The position numbers and the translations under genes are program-made. From Acidobacteriota bacterium (GTDB taxonomy: Bacteria; Acidobacteriota; UBA890), in assembly GCA_030609765.1 (NCBI GenBank), contig JAUWTE010000049.1, positions 1 through 11,624 of the forward strand: a stretch of 11,624 nucleotides of DNA, written 5' to 3'. Below, one piece after another: positions 1 through 7,657 of the stretch. The notes beneath the pieces were generated by a model that saw nothing but the letters and a program-made list of their open reading frames with translations, was not told where the DNA came from and did no database searches. The number at the start of each line of letters is the position of its first letter. Positions within the stretch are counted from its first letter, which is position 1.

Positions 1-12
1 CCTGGCCTCCAT
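1..12 (-). CDS. Probable start of the next operon gene (first four codons only)
   Basis: The TGA stop of the mutase large subunit (12-14) overlaps an ATG (10-12) in a TGATG arrangement. The four codons M-E-A-R are open to the left edge, with a weak AGG 5 bases upstream. The operon's repeated overlaps make this a plausible translationally coupled start, but nothing can be said about the product. Confidence 0.35.
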
Positions 13-1622
13 CAAAACCTGATCGGTTCGCGGTAACGGCCGAAGGACTCGACCAGGCTGCCCGTGATTTCCCCAACCGTTGCGTAGGCCTTCACGGCCT
101 CCATGATCGAGGGCATGACGTTCTCTCCAGCCTTGGCCTCCTTGAGGACTCTCCTCAACAGAGTCTCGACCTTCCGGTTGTCGCGCTCGGCCCGCACCTG
201 TCGCAGCATCTCGATCTGCACCCGGCAATCCTCGTCCTTGAAGGGGTGGAACTGGATGTCGGGTTCCTCCTCTTCCACCTGATAGCAGTTCACACCCACC
301 TTGCGGATTTCCCCGCTCTCGATCCGCCTGAGTGTCTCGTAGGCTTGCCGGGATACTGCGTTCTGAATATGCCCCTCCGCGATCGCCTTGACAATGCCCC
401 CCTGGCGATCGACCTCTTCCATGACCGCGCGGATCTGCTCCTCCATCTGGTTCGTCAGGGTCTCCACGAAGTACGAACCGCCGAGCGGATCGACCGTGTC
501 GCACAATCCCATCTCCTCGATCAGAATCTGCATCGTCCGCAAGGAGATGCGGGCCGCCCTTTCGGAGGGAATCGTATAGGCTTCATCGAACGAGCACAGG
601 GCCATCGTCTGGGTCCCGGACAACGCGCTCATCAATGCGTAGTAGGCCCCCCGGACGATGTTGTTCTCGGGCTGTGCAATGGTCAGCCCTCCGCCACCGC
701 CGCCGGCGATCATCCGCAGCCACATCGATTTGGGATTCTGCGCGTGGTAGGTCTCCTTGACGATTCGGGCCCACAGCCGGCGCCCAGCCCGGAACTTGCA
801 GACCTGCTCGAACAGGTTCCCGTGGATGTCGAAGTTGAAGGAAAGGCGTGAGGCGAACCTGTCGATGTCGACGCCACGGGCAAGAACGTGATCGATATAG
901 GCCTTGGCAATGCAGAACGCGTAGGCCATCTCCTGCACCGGATTGGCCCCCGACTCCCGGATGTGATAGCCGCACACGCTGACCGGGCTGTAGAGCGGAA
1001 CGTGCTCAGCGCAGTAGACAATCGTGTCCCCGACCAGTCTTATCGATGGTTCAACGGGGAACACCCAAGTCCCGCGGCCGATGAACTCTTTCAATATGTC
1101 GTTCTGGGCCGTCCCGCGCAGCTTCTTCAGGTCGTACCCGCGCTTCTCGGCCATGGCGAAATACATGGCCATCAAGATCGCGGCGGCACCGTTGATGGTC
1201 AGCGACACCGTGATCTTTTCGAGGTCGATACCCTCGAAGGCCGCCTCGAAATCCTTGAGCGTATCGACGGCCATGCCGACGCGGCCAACCTCACCCTGCG
1301 CAAGCTCGGCATCCGAATCCAGGCCGACCTGCGTGGGCAGATCGAACGCCACGTTCAGCCCGGTCTGCCCCTGGGCAATCAAGTAGTGAAACCGTCTGTT
1401 GGTTTCACGGGGGGTTCCGAAACCGGCGTACTGGCGCATGGTCCACGGGCGCTTGCGGTACATGTGCTTGTGGATTCCGCGCATGAAGGGAAACGCCCCG
1501 GGCCATTCCTCACCGTCGGCACCTCCGCTCCTGGCAACGTCCGGCGCTGTGTAGACGGGCTTGATCTCGATGCCGGACTCGTTGACCACCGGCTTGAGTT
1601 CCTCGGGTTTCCCCGTGCTCAT
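12..1622 (-). CDS. Acyl-CoA mutase, large substrate-binding subunit (methylmalonyl-CoA mutase family, unusual active site)
   Basis: A 536-residue TIM-barrel subunit of a B12-dependent CoA mutase, without the cobalamin domain (supplied by the preceding gene). Aligned by hand with Propionibacterium methylmalonyl-CoA mutase: RQY65AGF matches Tyr89, Q173 Gln197, R183 (K-E-F-I-G-R) Arg207, Y219-H220 Tyr243-His244, and R259 and S261 the CoA-binding Arg283 and Ser285. Tyr89 and Arg207 bind the substrate carboxylate, so a succinyl/malonyl-type substrate is expected; isobutyryl- and hydroxyisobutyryl-CoA mutases lack this Arg. However, the R-T-H328-S-Q330-T-S-G-W strand becomes R303-M-I-A followed by six glycines (307-312), and the later S-L-H-T-N366 becomes T-M-A-L-C343. 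These changes could open space for a bulky group, such as an aryl substituent (inference). A plain methylmalonyl-CoA mutase is therefore doubtful. The start overlaps the small-subunit stop (ATGA). Confidence 0.94.
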   Translation of the reverse strand: MSTGKPEELKPVVNESGIEIKPVYTAPDVARSGGADGEEWPGAFPFMRGIHKHMYRKRPWTMRQYAGFGTPRETNRRFHYLIAQGQTGLNVAFDLPTQVGLDSDAELAQGEVGRVGMAVDTLKDFEAAFEGIDLEKITVSLTINGAAAILMAMYFAMAEKRGYDLKKLRGTAQNDILKEFIGRGTWVFPVEPSIRLVGDTIVYCAEHVPLYSPVSVCGYHIRESGANPVQEMAYAFCIAKAYIDHVLARGVDIDRFASRLSFNFDIHGNLFEQVCKFRAGRRLWARIVKETYHAQNPKSMWLRMIAGGGGGGLTIAQPENNIVRGAYYALMSALSGTQTMALCSFDEAYTIPSERAARISLRTMQILIEEMGLCDTVDPLGGSYFVETLTNQMEEQIRAVMEEVDRQGGIVKAIAEGHIQNAVSRQAYETLRRIESGEIRKVGVNCYQVEEEEPDIQFHPFKDEDCRVQIEMLRQVRAERDNRKVETLLRRVLKEAKAGENVMPSIMEAVKAYATVGEITGSLVESFGRYREPIRF

Positions 1623-2014
1623 CGCGCCCTCTCGCTGATGAAATCCACAATCGACTGGAGTGAACTACCCACCCCGAAGACCCCATCGACCCCCAGAGCC
1701 ATCACTTCGGCAACGTCTTGTGGCGGGATGTTGCCGCCGACCAGCCACAGCTTGTGCGCGATCCGGTAGTCCTCCCGCAGCCGGCTGAATCTTTGGCAGA
1801 AAGGGAGGTGCGATCCGGATAGAATGGACAATCCAATGACCGCGACATCCTCGTCACGGGCGATGCCGGCGATCTCATCGGCCGATTTTCTCAGCCCCGT
1901 GTAGATGACTTCGAAGCCGGCGTTCATCAGCGCTCGGGCCACGATCTTCACCCCTACATCATGGCCGTCGAGTCCCGGTTTGGCGAGCAGAATCCTGATC
2001 CGCTTCGTGCTCAC
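1619..2014 (-). CDS. Acyl-CoA mutase, small cobalamin-binding subunit
   Basis: A 131-residue B12-binding domain, the free-standing equivalent of the C-terminal domain of methylmalonyl-CoA mutase. K12-P-G-L-D16-G-H18-D-V-G21 is the D-x-H-x-x-G loop; H18 would replace dimethylbenzimidazole as the lower cobalt ligand, and K12 and D16 match the Lys and Asp that tune it in the Propionibacterium enzyme. S63-I-L65 is the S-x-L motif and G93-G94 the later G-G turn around the nucleotide tail. It starts at GTG in a GTGA overlap with the acyl-CoA dehydrogenase stop, with GGGAG 8 bases upstream. Its own stop overlaps the ATG of the large subunit, so the two halves of the mutase would be made together. 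The large subunit has no B12 domain, so this protein is needed for activity. Confidence 0.95.
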   Translation of the reverse strand: MSTKRIRILLAKPGLDGHDVGVKIVARALMNAGFEVIYTGLRKSADEIAGIARDEDVAVIGLSILSGSHLPFCQRFSRLREDYRIAHKLWLVGGNIPPQDVAEVMALGVDGVFGVGSSLQSIVDFISERAR

Positions 2015-3140
2015 CTCGTCATCTCCCTGGCAATGATCAGCTTGAGGATCTCATTGGTGCCCCCCCCAATGAGCGTGAATCGTACGTCCCGCAGGTAGCG
2101 TTGGGCGTTGTACTCCATGGCATAGCCATAGGATGCGAGTACGCGGCAAGCCTGATCGCAGATCTCAGTGGCTTTCTCGCTCGCGAACAGCTTCGCCATG
2201 GCCGCTTCGCGCGTATGGGGCTTGTCATTGGCCTTCAACCAGGCGGCATAGTGCACCAGGCGCGTGGCCGCCTCCAGATTGGTTCCCATCTCGGCCAGCT
2301 TGAGCTGGATGGCCTGGAAACGGTTGATCGGCCGGCCAAACTGCTGTCTCTGAGCGGAGTATTCCACGGCATCGTCCAGCGCCGCACGGGCGATACCGAC
2401 GGCCAGCGCGCCGGTCATGATCCGAATCTCATCGAGCAGCTTGCGCAGCTCCGCCTCGCCTTCACCCTCCTCGCCCAGCCGATGGTCATCCGGAACAAAG
2501 CAGTCTTCGAAGGCCAGCTCCGCCGTGGGAGCTGCCCATACGCCCATCTTCTCGATGGTCTTGCCGACCGTGAGGCCCGCGAATTCCTTCTCGACGAGGA
2601 ATATCGTGAGCTGCTTCTTCTCACCGGTGCGGGCAAACACGGTGAACATATCCGCGTTCGGCGCCACGGTGATCCACATCTTCTGCCCGTTGAGCAGGTA
2701 GCCTCCCGGGACCCGTTTGGCAGCCGTGGCGATCGAGGAAAGGTCACTGCCGGCGTTGGGCTCCGTGATACAGATGACGCCGATCTTCTCGCCCCGCAGG
2801 GCAGGCTTCAGGAGGCGTTCGTGCAGCTCCTCGTTGCCCAGAGCATGGACGAAATGGGTCCCCATGAGAGACTGCATCGCCGCACAGACGGCCAGCGACA
2901 TCGACCCGCGGGCGATTTCGGCAATGGCCAGGCAATAGGAGACGCAATCCATGCCCGCTCCCCCGACCGCCTCGGGGTATCGCAGACCGAAGAAGCCCAG
3001 GTCGGCAAGCTCCATGAACAGGTCGCGCGGGAACTGCTTGGCCTCGTCAATGGCAGCCGCGTTCGGTTTGATCCGCTCGTCGCAGAAACGGGAAACGTTT
3101 CGGACAAGAGGCGTTGTTCGTCGGATATCTCAAAATCCAT
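2011..3140 (-). CDS. Acyl-CoA dehydrogenase with apparent 1-base deletion near the N-terminus
   Basis: FAD enzyme that oxidises an acyl-CoA to its enoyl-CoA. The first 16 codons from ATG 3140 encode a classic start (M-D-F-E-I-S-D-E-Q-R-L-L). From about 3088 the family sequence (F-C-D-E-R-I-K-P-N, then M-E-L-A-D-L-G-F-F) continues in the -1 frame. Adding one base near 3088-3095 gives 376 residues, the usual length. Beyond the shift are the E-P-N-A-G-S-D FAD/substrate loop, N-G-Q-K-M-W-I-T, the R-Q-Q-F-G-R-P helix, and a C-terminal I-G-G-G-T-N-E-I. In many relatives that motif is [IY]-Y-E-G-T and carries the catalytic Glu; here the position is Gly (residue 360 of the restored protein). By context it resembles IaaF, the decarboxylating benzylmalonyl-CoA dehydrogenase of auxin degradation (inference). 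The gene is either truly broken or carries a sequencing error. Its stop overlaps the next GTG start. Confidence 0.88.
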
Positions 3141-3144
3141 ACGA

Positions 3145-4872
3145 CTACTTCCTGAGCTGGCGTGTGGCTTCCTCGTCCACAACATAAGTGCCAGGATCGA
3201 CAACGACACCGTAGAGCTCACGAGCGGCCTGCAGCGAGATGATCCCGTTTCTGACCTCCTGCGCGACCAGCGTGACCGGACGCTTCCGGGGATCCCCATA
3301 CCCACCGCCACCACCGGCCTGTTGATGGTACACGGTGCCGTGGGGCACCCCCGTGATCAGGTCAAGGCAACGGGAGGACTTCCGACTACCGTCCGGGTAC
3401 TGCAACGCGATCGAGTTCAAGCTGCCATCCCCGCCGCCCCGGACGCCAAACGCCGGCTCGACGTCCCCGTCGCCAAACACCACGACTTGCGTGTCATCCG
3501 ACCCGATCTCGAAGATGGTCTCGACACCCAGGCCACCGCGCCACTGCCCGGCACCCGCAGAATCACAGAGGTACTCGTGCTTGACCAAGAGGTTTGGGGT
3601 CTGCTGCTCGAACATCTCGTAGTCCTGATCCAATAGCCCCCCGGAGGCATCGATCATTCCGATATGGTCATAGCCATCCACACCCTGCATCGCCCCGGAT
3701 CCGCCCTTGAGACCCATGAAGCAGATATCCACGTACTTGTCCTTCTTGCGCGGATCCATTCCGGCAGTCAGTGAGCAGAGCAGGTGGTTCCAGCCGGCCG
3801 TCACCCGTTCGGGAATCACCGGCATGAGGGCGCGAGCGATGGCATCTGCATTCGCCGGGCAGAGGTGATTCCCATAGGTGGTGGCGGCCGGATAGGCCGC
3901 GTTGAGAAGGGTGCCCTCCGGGATCACGATCTCTAGGGGCTGGATGATGCCCTCGTTGTGCGGGATGTCCGGGTTGATCATCTGCAGGAAGGTGAGAACG
4001 GTTGCCGAGGCGCTCGACGTGTACGTTCCGTTCACGAAAGCATCCGATTGCGCGTCCGTTTTCGAGTAATCGAACTTGACGTGCTTGTCCTCGACCACGA
4101 TCTCCACCCGAATGCAGTATTCCTTGCCAACATTCTTGCCGTCATAGTAGATGAGCGCCTCGCCGGTGTAGATCCCGTTGGGGATACTCTCGATCTCGGC
4201 CTCCATTCTCTTTCGCGTTGCGGCGAACAGCGCTTGCTTGTGGCTTTCGAAGCAGTCCCGCCCGTACTTCTCGAGGAACTGCACCATCCGACGCGCACCC
4301 ACGACGCAGGAACCCACCTCCGCGCGCATGTCCTCTTGCACGATATCGAAGCGGATATTGGCGAAGATCAGGTCCCAGACATCCTGGCGCAGCTTGCCCT
4401 TTTCATACACCTTGACCGGCGGGATGCGCAGCGCCTCCTGCCAGACCTCGGTGGCGTTGGGATTGTACCCGCCGGCAACCGCGCCCCCGATGTCGGCTTG
4501 GTGCCCCTTGCAGGCGGACCATGCGACCAGCTGGTCTTCAAAGAAGATCGGCTTGTAGACGGCAACGTCGTTGTTCTGGTTGCCCATGCTGAAGACGTCG
4601 TTGTGAAAGATCACATCGCCGGGATAGATCTCGTCCCCGAAGTAGTTGCAAATGTACTTGCAGACGGGTCCCAGCGAGAAGGAGAGTATCGGCAGATTCT
4701 CGGTCTGCTCGAGCATGTGGCCCTCGGCATCGTACAGCCCGGTGACGAAGTCCTTGGCCTCGCACAGAATCGGAGAACGGGTTGTCTTCTGCAGGGAGAT
4801 GCTCATCTCATCGGTGATCGACTTGAAGACGCGGGCAAAGACTGAGAGCAGAATGGGGTCGATCGCGCTCAT
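3145..4872 (-). CDS. Hydantoinase/oxoprolinase family protein, B subunit (HyuB-like)
   Basis: A 575-residue catalytic partner of the HyuA-like protein, a normal length for stand-alone HyuB. Family landmarks in order: an N-terminal helix of the D-P-[IV]-x-L-x-V-F type, G-D-V-I-F-H-N-D (85-92), the K-G-H124-Q-A-D-I-G-G segment (122-130), which corresponds to the metal-binding H-H-x-D-[IV]-G-G motif of relatives with one His replaced by Gln, E-A-L-R-I-P-P-V-K (146-154), and a glycine-rich Q-A-G-G-G-G-G-Y-G-D-P signature near the C-terminus. In characterised members this subunit hydrolyses the phosphorylated lactam or handles the carboxylation chemistry. Here it is expected to form a heteromer with the preceding gene's product. 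The stop is followed after 4 bases by the acyl-CoA dehydrogenase start. Substrate assignment to an oxindole rests only on context. Confidence 0.92.
   Translation of the reverse strand: MSAIDPILLSVFARVFKSITDEMSISLQKTTRSPILCEAKDFVTGLYDAEGHMLEQTENLPILSFSLGPVCKYICNYFGDEIYPGDVIFHNDVFSMGNQNNDVAVYKPIFFEDQLVAWSACKGHQADIGGAVAGGYNPNATEVWQEALRIPPVKVYEKGKLRQDVWDLIFANIRFDIVQEDMRAEVGSCVVGARRMVQFLEKYGRDCFESHKQALFAATRKRMEAEIESIPNGIYTGEALIYYDGKNVGKEYCIRVEIVVEDKHVKFDYSKTDAQSDAFVNGTYTSSASATVLTFLQMINPDIPHNEGIIQPLEIVIPEGTLLNAAYPAATTYGNHLCPANADAIARALMPVIPERVTAGWNHLLCSLTAGMDPRKKDKYVDICFMGLKGGSGAMQGVDGYDHIGMIDASGGLLDQDYEMFEQQTPNLLVKHEYLCDSAGAGQWRGGLGVETIFEIGSDDTQVVVFGDGDVEPAFGVRGGGDGSLNSIALQYPDGSRKSSRCLDLITGVPHGTVYHQQAGGGGGYGDPRKRPVTLVAQEVRNGIISLQAARELYGVVVDPGTYVVDEEATRQLRK
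3148..3153 (-). promoter_or_regulatory. Ribosome binding site that defines the true acyl-CoA dehydrogenase start
   Basis: AGGAAG lies 7 bases before the ATG at 3140 and just upstream of the HyuB-like TAG stop. It shows that translation begins at 3140 and not at the internal ATG 3015, which has no such site. This matters because the two ATGs are in different frames. Confidence 0.75.
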
Positions 4873-7010
4873 CGTGCGGCCTCCTGGGTATTGTGACCCG
4901 CTTGCGCTTCCCGCAGGGCCTCGGCCGCCAGATCCTCTCTCCCCTTCAGGTATACCGCAAAGGAACCGTATCTGTCACAGACACAATCGAACGCCGAACT
5001 GAGCAGCAGCGTCGTATTGACCTGCTCGATGATCGCCGGCCCTGCAATGCGATTGCCGAACCGTGTCCGGTGCCCGTCGTAAACGCGCGCCGGCTGGAGC
5101 GCACCCTGTTCCGGCACGTAGATCCGGCGCTCCCCCTTGAGAGCCGCTTGTGGGTCTTCGCCGGCGTAGGCCTCCGCACGGTAAGCCGGCTTCTCCGTGA
5201 TGCCCAGGGCTCGCAGGCGCACGTTGATCAGCTCGATGGGGGTGCCTTCTCTCTCGAGGGAATAGCCGTACAGCCGATTGTGCTCGGCATGAAACGCGGA
5301 ACGGATACCGGCCAGATCCGCGGCTTGCACGGATTCGAGAGGGACGGGCACGGAGACCTCATGATACTGCTTCACATAGCGGCAATCGAAGGTCAGCAGG
5401 AATCGCCACCGCTCCTTGGAGATGCTCTCCTTGGTCAGGAGTTCGGTTCCCTCGGCGATCATCTCGTCGATGATCCTCTGGAGCTCACCACGGTCGATCC
5501 GATCGAGAACGGACACCGCCGAGCGCACGAAATCGTGCTGCAGATCACTCATGAGCATGCCCGCGGCACAGAAGATGGACGACTCGCGGGGTACGATGAA
5601 CATGGGGATTTCCAGTTCCTGGCAGATCATGCAGGCGTGCAGCGGACCCGCGCCCCCGGCCACGACCATCGGGAATTCCCGGGGGTCATAGCCGCGCTTG
5701 ATCGTGATCTCGCGAACGCCCTGCGCCATGTTGGTGTTGATGACGCGGTACATGCCCGCCGCCGCATCGAGAGTTCCGAGCCCGAGCGGGTGCGCAATCT
5801 GCTCGGTGATCGCCTTCCGAGCGGCTTCCGGATCGAGCTTGATCTTCCCGCCGGCGAAGAAGTCCGGATCGAGATAGCCCAACGTGAGATCCGCATCCGT
5901 GCAGGTCGGTTGAGTGCCGCCCTTGCCGTAGCACGCCGGTCCTGGATCCGCACCGGCGCTTTGCGGACCCATGCGCAACAACCCACCCTGATCGATCCAC
6001 CCGATGCTTCCTCCACCCGCGCCGATCGTCACGATGCCGAGCATCGGAAGCGCAATGCGGTAGCGGTTGATCTCTCCCTCGGTGACCACGATGGGAGTCC
6101 CACCACGAACCAGGGCGGCATCGAAACTGGTCCCCCCCATGTCCACCGTAATGCAGCTGTTGCGCTTGTGGATCCGGGCGTAGCCGAGACCCGCCCGCGG
6201 ACCGGCCGCGGGACCTGACAGCAACGTCAGGGCGGCCTTCTTCTCGGCCACCTCCGGGGACATCACGCCGCCATTGGATTGCATGATCATGAGGACTCCG
6301 GCAAAACCGATGGTTTTCAGCCGGGACGTAAGCCTCTCGATGTAGAAACTCAGCTTGGGGCCCACATAGGAGTTCAGAACGGTTGTGCTCACGCGATCGT
6401 AGAAACGGATGGAGGGCAGCAGATCTGACGACCGGGTCAGATAGGCGTCTCGCATTTCCTGGCGAACGAGCTGCGCCGCCTGCTCCTCATGTTCCGGATT
6501 CGCAAAGGAGTTCATGAAGCAGATCGCAACCGCCTCGATCTTTTCCTTTCTGAAGATCTCGAGCGCCTGGCGGACATCATCAAGATCCAGTGGGCGCAAG
6601 ACCTCGCCGCAGTAGTTCAGACGGCCCTTCACGGATCGCCGCAGGTACCGCGGCACCAATGGGGGCACGTTGGTGTATCGGTTGTTGTACTGCTCTTCGC
6701 GAATGCCGCGACGCATCTCGAGCGCATCCCGGACACCTTCGGTGGTCAGCAGGCCGGTCCGCGCACCGGTCAGCGTGAGGACGGCGTTGGTGGTCACCGT
6801 AGTGCCATGCACAATCGTCTCGGTCGACGCCCCCAGCTCCTCCAGGGAAAGCTCCAGGCTGTCGGCGATCTCTTTGAGTCCGGCCAGAACGCCGACGGAT
6901 GGATCACTGGGAGTCGAAAGCACTTTGAATATCCGTGGTTCTTCCCCCTCGTGTGTGACCAGGAAATCGGTGAAAGTGCCACCGACGTCGATACCGATTC
7001 TCAGCGTCAT
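4869..7010 (-). CDS. Hydantoinase/oxoprolinase family protein, A subunit (HyuA-like)
   Basis: A 713-residue ATP-binding subunit of the family that includes N-methylhydantoinase, 5-oxoprolinase, caprolactamase and acetone/acetophenone carboxylases. The actin/acetate-kinase-type fold is clear: DVGGTFTD (8-15), HGTTVTTN (68-75), SGPAAG (265-270), VDMGGTSFD (289-297), GAGGGS (330-335), GADPGPACYG (353-362), the T-D-A-D segment near 371-374, and AGGAGPLHA (451-459). Family members use ATP to phosphorylate an amide or enolate oxygen, driving hydrolysis of a lactam or carboxylation of a ketone. The gene is followed by its B subunit through an ATGA overlap, and no extra acetophenone-carboxylase subunits are seen, so a two-subunit lactam hydrolase fits better. 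With IorAB upstream and a B12 mutase downstream, the likely substrate is an oxindole-acetyl compound, opened to a 2-aminophenylsuccinyl product as proposed for the iaa pathway (inference). Carboxylase activity is not excluded. Confidence 0.92.
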   Translation of the reverse strand: MTLRIGIDVGGTFTDFLVTHEGEEPRIFKVLSTPSDPSVGVLAGLKEIADSLELSLEELGASTETIVHGTTVTTNAVLTLTGARTGLLTTEGVRDALEMRRGIREEQYNNRYTNVPPLVPRYLRRSVKGRLNYCGEVLRPLDLDDVRQALEIFRKEKIEAVAICFMNSFANPEHEEQAAQLVRQEMRDAYLTRSSDLLPSIRFYDRVSTTVLNSYVGPKLSFYIERLTSRLKTIGFAGVLMIMQSNGGVMSPEVAEKKAALTLLSGPAAGPRAGLGYARIHKRNSCITVDMGGTSFDAALVRGGTPIVVTEGEINRYRIALPMLGIVTIGAGGGSIGWIDQGGLLRMGPQSAGADPGPACYGKGGTQPTCTDADLTLGYLDPDFFAGGKIKLDPEAARKAITEQIAHPLGLGTLDAAAGMYRVINTNMAQGVREITIKRGYDPREFPMVVAGGAGPLHACMICQELEIPMFIVPRESSIFCAAGMLMSDLQHDFVRSAVSVLDRIDRGELQRIIDEMIAEGTELLTKESISKERWRFLLTFDCRYVKQYHEVSVPVPLESVQAADLAGIRSAFHAEHNRLYGYSLEREGTPIELINVRLRALGITEKPAYRAEAYAGEDPQAALKGERRIYVPEQGALQPARVYDGHRTRFGNRIAGPAIIEQVNTTLLLSSAFDCVCDRYGSFAVYLKGREDLAAEALREAQAGHNTQEAAR
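4880..4885 (-). promoter_or_regulatory. Ribosome binding site of the HyuB-like gene
   Basis: A perfect AGGAGG lies 7 bases before the ATG at 4872, inside the last codons of the HyuA-like gene. It is one of the strongest ribosome sites in the window, and it confirms the ATGA overlap start. Confidence 0.7.
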
Positions 7011-7651
7011 TGCGCTTCCTTGGAAACAGCCAGGCTTTCGCCGGACTCAACACCATACAGATAGGCCTGGCGATTGACATCCGCCAGCCTGGGTGGCGCC
7101 GTCCGCATGAAGGCATCCAAGAACTGCTCTGCGGCAATGCCCAGCAGTCCGGAGCCGAACAGGCAACCCAGCATGACCACGTTGACCGTTCGGATGGAAC
7201 CGGCACGCTTGGCCAGCGCCGTTGCGTCCAGAACCACGAGCCGGGAGGTAGCCCCGCGGATTGCCTGCTGCAATTCCTCAATGGATGGATAGTGCGCGCT
7301 CTTCTCCCCCAGCACGTATTGCAGGGATAGGAGATAGGGAATCACCGCCGCTGTGTTCATGAAGACCGTCGTCTTCGACGAGATGGAGGGCAATGCCCGG
7401 GCGGTCTCCACAGGCTCGAGGCCGAGGACCACGTCGGCTCCCCCCGAAGACAGCTGTGGGCCGATGCCGCAGTCAATCATCACGGTGGCTTGGACGGCTC
7501 CGCCGCGCTGGGCCATGCCGTGCAGCTGGCCGCTCACCACCTTCCGACCGCGCTGGACGAAGAAGTCCGCCAACAGGTGCGCGGCGGTGATGACACCCTG
7601 GCCCCCGGTGCCGGCGATCAGGATGCGACAACTGCCTGGACTTCGCTCCAT
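7007..7651 (-). CDS. iorB: Indolepyruvate:ferredoxin oxidoreductase, beta subunit
   Basis: The small subunit of the arylpyruvate:ferredoxin oxidoreductase, belonging to the gamma domain family of 2-oxoacid:acceptor oxidoreductases, which helps bind CoA and supports the alpha subunit. From the ATG at 7651 it has 214 residues, a normal length. The N-terminal nucleotide-like loop G-T-G-G-Q-G (14-19) and the family motif H44-G-M-A-Q-R-G-G (44-51) are intact. No iron-sulfur motif is present, as expected, because the clusters are on IorA. The reading frame extends two codons further to a TTG at 7657, directly after the iorA TAG stop; a GAGG site spaced 9 bases from the ATG makes the ATG more likely. 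Its stop overlaps the ATG of the hydantoinase A-type gene (ATGA), which ties aryl-acetyl-CoA formation to the next step of the pathway. Confidence 0.94.
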   Translation of the reverse strand: MERSPGSCRILIAGTGGQGVITAAHLLADFFVQRGRKVVSGQLHGMAQRGGAVQATVMIDCGIGPQLSSGGADVVLGLEPVETARALPSISSKTTVFMNTAAVIPYLLSLQYVLGEKSAHYPSIEELQQAIRGATSRLVVLDATALAKRAGSIRTVNVVMLGCLFGSGLLGIAAEQFLDAFMRTAPPRLADVNRQAYLYGVESGESLAVSKEAQ

Positions 7652-7657
7652 CTCCAA

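Noticed and set aside
246..1769. Plus-strand frames of 201 and 293 codons opposite the mutase genes
   Set aside because: These are shadows of the mutase subunits, with no recognisable motif; the minus-strand genes account for the sequence.
12..2014. Ordinary propionate/methylmalonyl-CoA pathway (mutase plus epimerase)
   Set aside because: The mutase and epimerase-like proteins both have altered key residues, and the neighbours (IorAB, HyuAB) have no role in propionate metabolism.
2060..2067. Eight-G run (minus strand) in the dehydrogenase as a phase-variable switch or second frameshift
   Set aside because: The frame is correct on both sides, with T-N-E-I following and a normal C-terminus. 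The run only encodes consecutive glycines, though it is a place where sequencing errors could occur.
3013..3015. Internal ATG 3015 as the dehydrogenase start
   Set aside because: No ribosome site precedes it, and it would remove about 42 residues of N-terminal sequence that is plainly dehydrogenase-like and still encoded upstream.
3086..3098. Programmed -1 ribosomal frameshift in the dehydrogenase at TTTCCCG
   Set aside because: The heptamer looks like X-XXY-YYZ, but the upstream frame reads TTT CCC, the wrong phase for simultaneous two-tRNA slippage, and such recoding is not known for this family. A single-base deletion or sequencing error is simpler.
2101..3636. 511-codon open frame on the plus strand, opposite HyuB and the dehydrogenase
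   Set aside because: It lies antisense to two well-recognised genes, has low-complexity Arg/Gly/Leu-rich composition, no family motif and no ribosome site. Long antisense frames are common in GC-rich DNA.
3145..7010. Acetone or acetophenone carboxylase
   Set aside because: Only two Hyu-type genes are present and no additional small or duplicated carboxylase subunits are seen. Not fully excluded, but ATP-dependent lactam opening fits the neighbours better.
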